From Vallitalea maricola (GTDB taxonomy: Bacteria; Bacillota; Clostridia; Lachnospirales; Vallitaleaceae), in the NCBI RefSeq assembly GCF_036985595.1, contig NZ_BTPU01000052.1:1-57062 (forward strand): a DNA stretch of 57,062 bases, given 5' to 3'. Each line of letters starts with the position of its first letter. The first letter of the stretch is position 1. A program made the position numbers and the translations under genes. Of the stretch, positions 54,501 through 57,062 are shown piece after piece. The notes under the pieces are model-generated. The model ran no database searches. It worked only from the letters and a program-made list of their open reading frames with translations, and was not told the origin of the DNA.

Positions 54501-54769
54501 ATTGCAGGTAAAACATGTTGCCTCACTTCTTCACCATAATTACTAAAAATAGTACGAAGTATATCATGCCTATTAATAATAATCTCTATACTTCTTTTAA
54601 GTATTGATATATCTATTTTACCTTTTATAATCGTTCCTTTTAGTAGATTATACTCTGTACCCTCTATATTCAGTTGATTAATAAGCCATAATCGTTTCTG
54701 TCCAAAAGAAAGGGGATATATATTATTATCCTGCTTCCTTCTTCTTAAAGGTGGATATAAATTATTCAT
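51572..54769 (-). CDS. NRPS module C-A-PCP, predicted glycine-activating
   Basis: A 1065-residue single-module NRPS. The C domain (about 20-440) has HHIVSDAWS (His149/His150; Gly of the motif replaced by Ala). The A domain (about 460-940) has YTSGTTGQPKG, NMYGPTET, YNTGDKGKY and NGKIDRKSLP. The pocket residues aligned to GrsA read D-I-L-Q-L-G-M-I-W-K, one residue off the standard glycine code DILQLGLIWK. The PCP has Ser1008 in LGGHSL. I start it at 54769, where AAGGAG is 6 nt upstream; a longer reading would overlap the end of PKS1. Confidence 0.92.
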   Translation of the reverse strand: MNNLYPPLRRRKQDNNIYPLSFGQKRLWLINQLNIEGTEYNLLKGTIIKGKIDISILKRSIEIIINRHDILRTIFSNYGEEVRQHVLPAIKLPLTIIYNQGTSIEAHSTLDNIIEEERQHVFDLSQGPLFNMHFIQMQEKEYVFLFNIHHIVSDAWSIQLFLKEVLEVYLILIKGRNIEESENRLQYGDYTLWQHECYEMGLYNKDIDYWYKQLEHIPLLEMPYESSKSSNNSHQITYTFEKEIIDKMTSLCKKKKVTSFIFLLTCFNILIKGYTSQEDIAIASPVLGRQEYEMESMMGFFTNTVILRNKITSGMSFYQLLNQVAATVLDAYDYQKVDLGLIMNSLSKEQSKSVNSILQIFFSYYHRQLENIHIGQLSLESMDIDVKTSKFPFSVEIEEYNGNLDMHIAYNEDTFTMTTVDNMAKQYKHIIEQIVDNPDTNIDEISLLNQVEIEEIIEKWNDTYTPIDENKMIYELFEDRVKDDGTKIAVIQGDKKLNYRDLNNQSNKIASFLTNQGTKNEEPIIVCLESNINLIAVLIGILKAGCCYVPLDPELPFNRMNKIIEDVSPRFIVTSKEQYNIFSDIQSASVITVDEMNKNNGFKYLNRSKVSSDLAYIMYTSGTTGQPKGVEITHQSVVNFIYSMSHEPGIHREDVLLAVTSYGFDISVLEMFLPLVNGACLIMTSREEARDGYELKKIMDKYKPTIMQGTPATWRLLINSQWTGDKKRLKILCGGEILDKKLAMALCHRGKEVWNMYGPTETTIWSMIYRVKGYEDMIPIGKPIANTRIYILDEQLNPVPVGAIGNIYISGKGVAKGYRNKLQQSQKLFIPDKFVNGFRMYNTGDKGKYSEDGVIYYCGRTDSQFKIRGHRIEAREIEHTVLKYNGISCCIIAEYMDMAGEKNLALYMELEHDKHISLESLQNYLRQHLPYYMLPSYYTIMDKLPVTTNGKIDRKSLPQPQKRMLNEGDIYQAPTNDYEKKLVQIWEDVLKVQPISVKDNFFALGGHSLLGSIILTHINKAYDCTITLKDIFENPTIAQLAEVIVKEQMSQLGDSEFEELINEMN

Positions 54770-54785
54770 ACTCTGCTCCTTCACT

Positions 54786-57062
54786 CTATTCAATATCCTG
54801 AAGTAACTCTTTAAAGGTTTTATCATCAATTTTCATAAGATAAGCATTCATAACTATATCAGTTAATTCTTCTATGGTTGGATTCTCAAATAATTCTCTA
54901 AGATACATATCTAAACCAAATATTTTATTTATCTGATTTACAAGAGATGTACCCATAAGAGAATAACCACCTAACTCAAAAAAATTATCATCTATGGCTA
55001 TAGACGATAAGCCAAATTGTTGTTTCCATAGATTGACTAATGTTTCTTGTACATCATCATGAGATACGATAACTGACCCAGAAGCAACATCAGTTTTTTC
55101 TGTCTTTTCTACTACCTTTTCTTTACTCACTTTATTATCTATCCAATATCTCTCTCTTTCAAAAGGATACGTAGGAAGAGATATTCTTAAGCGTTTTTCT
55201 TGCCTATAATAATTTCCCCATTCTATTGGAACACCCATTGACCATAATTGTCCTAATGTATGTATCAAAGCATATGTTATATCATGTGATGTTATATCCT
55301 TAATATCTATGGATCCTATGATAGTTACTTTTTCAACTATTTCTTCGTCTATATAGTTTAAGTAATCACCAGAATTTATTATTAGTATAATTGTTGAATC
55401 ATCTATTGATTCTTTGGATAAGATATTCTTCTGTTTTGTTAGTACTATTCCTTTTTCATTTAGTGTTGTACTGTCTAGAATACATCTTATTGCTTCATCT
55501 AAAGTTATATCTTTAATAAAAAGAGCTTTAGTAATTTCACCAATACCAATACCACTAACACTTTTGTAATGAACTCCCCATTGGCACCATAACTTTCCTA
55601 AGCTATATGTTATCATCATAGTCATAAGATTCTCATAGACTTCTTCTTGTTTACTCTGCCATTTAGTCAACATGTCTATAGCTCTCATATCATTATTTAA
55701 TACTATTGATATTTTCTCAGCACATAAATCAATAGATTCTCTAAATAGAGGTTCTTCATGGTAGAGTGTTACGTAAATATTCCTTTCACCATATATGGTA
55801 TTTGGAAAAACGAATTGAACTGTTTTTTCATTATCCACTAAACAGCTTCTTGTCTCTGTATCCGAATAGATGCTATTTAATTTGTTTGATGGTACATAAT
55901 TTTTATTACATATAACATAATAACGATAATCATAACTTTCTCTACCTACTTGCAAAGTATAGGCTATATCAGCTATATTACATGAAGTATGGTTTATCAT
56001 GTATTTATTTAATTGGATTATCTTATTCTGTAAAGCTGTTTGCGACTTAGCAGACAACGGAATTAAATGCCATTTTTTATTAGAGTCATCAGATTTTATC
56101 CTAGGTGCTTCTTCTAACACCATATGAACATTCGTACCACCAAGTCCAAAAGAGCTTAAACCTGCTCTTAACGGTTGGATAGCATTCCATGGTATTAGTT
56201 GAGTATTTACATAAAAAAAGCTATCTTCCAACCTAACTTGTTCATTAGGTTCTTCAAAATTAAGGGATGGTGGTAGTATTTTGTTTTTTAATGCTAGTGC
56301 AACTTTTATAAGTCCTGCAACACCCGATACAACACCTGTATGTCCAATATTAGGTTTAACAGAACCTAATGCACAGACACCTTTTTTATTTGATTGTGCT
56401 CCATAGGCTTGCAAAAGAGCCTCTAATTCAATGGCATCACCTAATGGTGTAGCCGTCCCATGTGTTTCAATATAACTAATGGTTTCAGGTGGGACATCTG
56501 AATGAGATAAAGCACGCAATATCACTTCTCTTTGCCCGTCTACACTTGGTGCCATATAACCTGCTCGGACAGCTCCATCATTATTCATGGCTGACCCTTT
56601 AATCGTTGCGTATATATAATCCCCATCTTTCAGTGCATCTTCCATTCTCTTTAATAACACAATTCCCACACCGTCATTGTATACAGTACCACTAGCCTGA
56701 TTATCAAAGGAACGGCAATGACCATCTCTTGATAATAGACCTCCATCTAAATAAGTATAGCCTTCTGCCTGAGGTACAGTGATATTAACACCTCCTGCTA
56801 ATGCCATATCTGAAGCATAGGTCAATAAAGATTCACAAGCTAAATGTACAGATACTAACGACGATGAACAAGAAGTCTGAACAGCAAGACTTGGACCTCT
56901 TAAATTCAATTTATATGAAACATATGTAGGTAGATAATCTTTTTCATTACCTAAAATAATTTGTAAAGGATTAATATCTTTTAAATTGTCACTATTAGGA
57001 TATATATAATTTAATAAATAATGGCTTAATCCTGTACTAGCAAAAAGTCCAATTAATCCTTT
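54786..57062 (-). CDS. PKS module KS - relic AT - ACP (5' end outside window)
   Basis: An open frame that runs off the right edge; 758 residues are visible. Numbered from the TTG at 56909, the KS has its active Cys14 (TSCSSS), His150 (ETHGTA) and His190 (NIGH), so it should be active. The next region aligns with an acyltransferase but is about 100 residues short, and GHSxGE reads GIGIGE (453-458): catalytic Ser and preceding His are both lost. FPGQGSQ is also altered to FPNTIYG. A normal post-AT linker (LPTYPFERERYW) and ACP (Ser650) follow. The KS must be loaded by, or its ACP acylated by, another AT. Confidence 0.9.
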   Translation of the reverse strand, partial: KGLIGLFASTGLSHYLLNYIYPNSDNLKDINPLQIILGNEKDYLPTYVSYKLNLRGPSLAVQTSCSSSLVSVHLACESLLTYASDMALAGGVNITVPQAEGYTYLDGGLLSRDGHCRSFDNQASGTVYNDGVGIVLLKRMEDALKDGDYIYATIKGSAMNNDGAVRAGYMAPSVDGQREVILRALSHSDVPPETISYIETHGTATPLGDAIELEALLQAYGAQSNKKGVCALGSVKPNIGHTGVVSGVAGLIKVALALKNKILPPSLNFEEPNEQVRLEDSFFYVNTQLIPWNAIQPLRAGLSSFGLGGTNVHMVLEEAPRIKSDDSNKKWHLIPLSAKSQTALQNKIIQLNKYMINHTSCNIADIAYTLQVGRESYDYRYYVICNKNYVPSNKLNSIYSDTETRSCLVDNEKTVQFVFPNTIYGERNIYVTLYHEEPLFRESIDLCAEKISIVLNNDMRAIDMLTKWQSKQEEVYENLMTMMITYSLGKLWCQWGVHYKSVSGIGIGEITKALFIKDITLDEAIRCILDSTTLNEKGIVLTKQKNILSKESIDDSTIILIINSGDYLNYIDEEIVEKVTIIGSIDIKDITSHDITYALIHTLGQLWSMGVPIEWGNYYRQEKRLRISLPTYPFERERYWIDNKVSKEKVVEKTEKTDVASGSVIVSHDDVQETLVNLWKQQFGLSSIAIDDNFFELGGYSLMGTSLVNQINKIFGLDMYLRELFENPTIEELTDIVMNAYLMKIDDKTFKELLQDIE

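Noticed and set aside
54770..54829. Longer N-terminus for the glycine NRPS overlapping PKS1
   Set aside because: The extra 20 residues are not NRPS-like and there is a well-spaced AAGGAG before the ATG at 54769.
56909..56909. Internal TTG as the start of PKS1
   Set aside because: It falls in the middle of a KS domain; the frame is open and KS-like for 51 more codons to the window edge, so the true start is outside.
1..57062. CRISPR arrays, tRNA and rRNA genes
   Set aside because: No regularly spaced repeats and no cloverleaf or rRNA-like sequence were noticed by eye; a covariance-model scan was not possible here.

Overview
The window looks like chromosomal DNA from a low-GC, spore-forming member of the Clostridia. 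Three things suggest this: the very AT-rich sequence, the recJ / secDF / scfB-scfA / yajC / tgt neighbourhood typical of Lachnospirales-type genomes, and a SpoVB homologue. A Vallitalea-like marine clostridium would fit, but that is an inference from gene content only. No tRNA, rRNA or CRISPR array was seen.

Layout. (1) 1-10.5 kb is housekeeping, mostly on the minus strand: tgt, yajC, a TIGR04086-type membrane protein, the six-cysteine peptide scfA with its radical SAM maturase scfB, secDF, recJ, a small membrane protein and apt, with a PHP-domain phosphoesterase on the plus strand. (2) 10.6-17.5 kb holds a PAS-PAS-GGDEF-EAL protein, aroC, and a Fur-family repressor divergent from a zinc-type ABC importer (znuA-znuC-znuB). 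The importer has a clear promoter and a 9-3-9 inverted-repeat operator over its predicted transcription start. (3) 17.6-21.2 kb is a GntR (YtrA-type) - ABC ATPase - two permeases - CPBP protease cassette. (4) 21.2-26.6 kb holds an orphan coiled-coil protein and a minus-strand operon of DUF2975 protein, YozG-like HTH, DUF4173 membrane protein and lipoprotein. (5) 26.7-28.65 kb is a complete-looking group II intron inserted directly after a terminator hairpin. (6) 28.7-36.7 kb holds a lipoprotein alpha/beta hydrolase, an LspA, SpoVB and a sugar module (Gfo/Idh/MocA dehydrogenase, ThuA, AraC regulator, TIM-barrel isomerase). (7) 36.8-57 kb, to the window edge, is a minus-strand hybrid PKS/NRPS cluster.

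The PKS/NRPS cluster is the most interesting part. Read 5' to 3' on the minus strand it is: PKS1 (KS - relic AT - ACP, start outside the window), NRPS C-A-PCP (pocket code read as glycine), a free-standing C domain, NRPS with only the C-terminal half of a C domain then A-PCP (acidic pocket code, possibly 2,4-diaminobutyrate), PKS2 (KS-AT-KR-ACP plus a terminal C domain whose HHxxxDG motif reads KNLLFDG), a free ACP, a cobalamin-type radical SAM enzyme, an AraC/GyrI regulator and a BtrH-like protein. There is no thioesterase in view. The relic AT, split C domain, inactivated C domain, free ACP and BtrH-like protein together suggest a non-colinear line with trans-acting steps and unusual product release.

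A second theme is long nested palindromes in non-coding DNA, mostly between convergent genes (14375-14479, 22704-22810, 32809-32922). A related 21-22 nt sequence recurs at 14461-14482 and 21155-21176, which points to a family of structured repeats.
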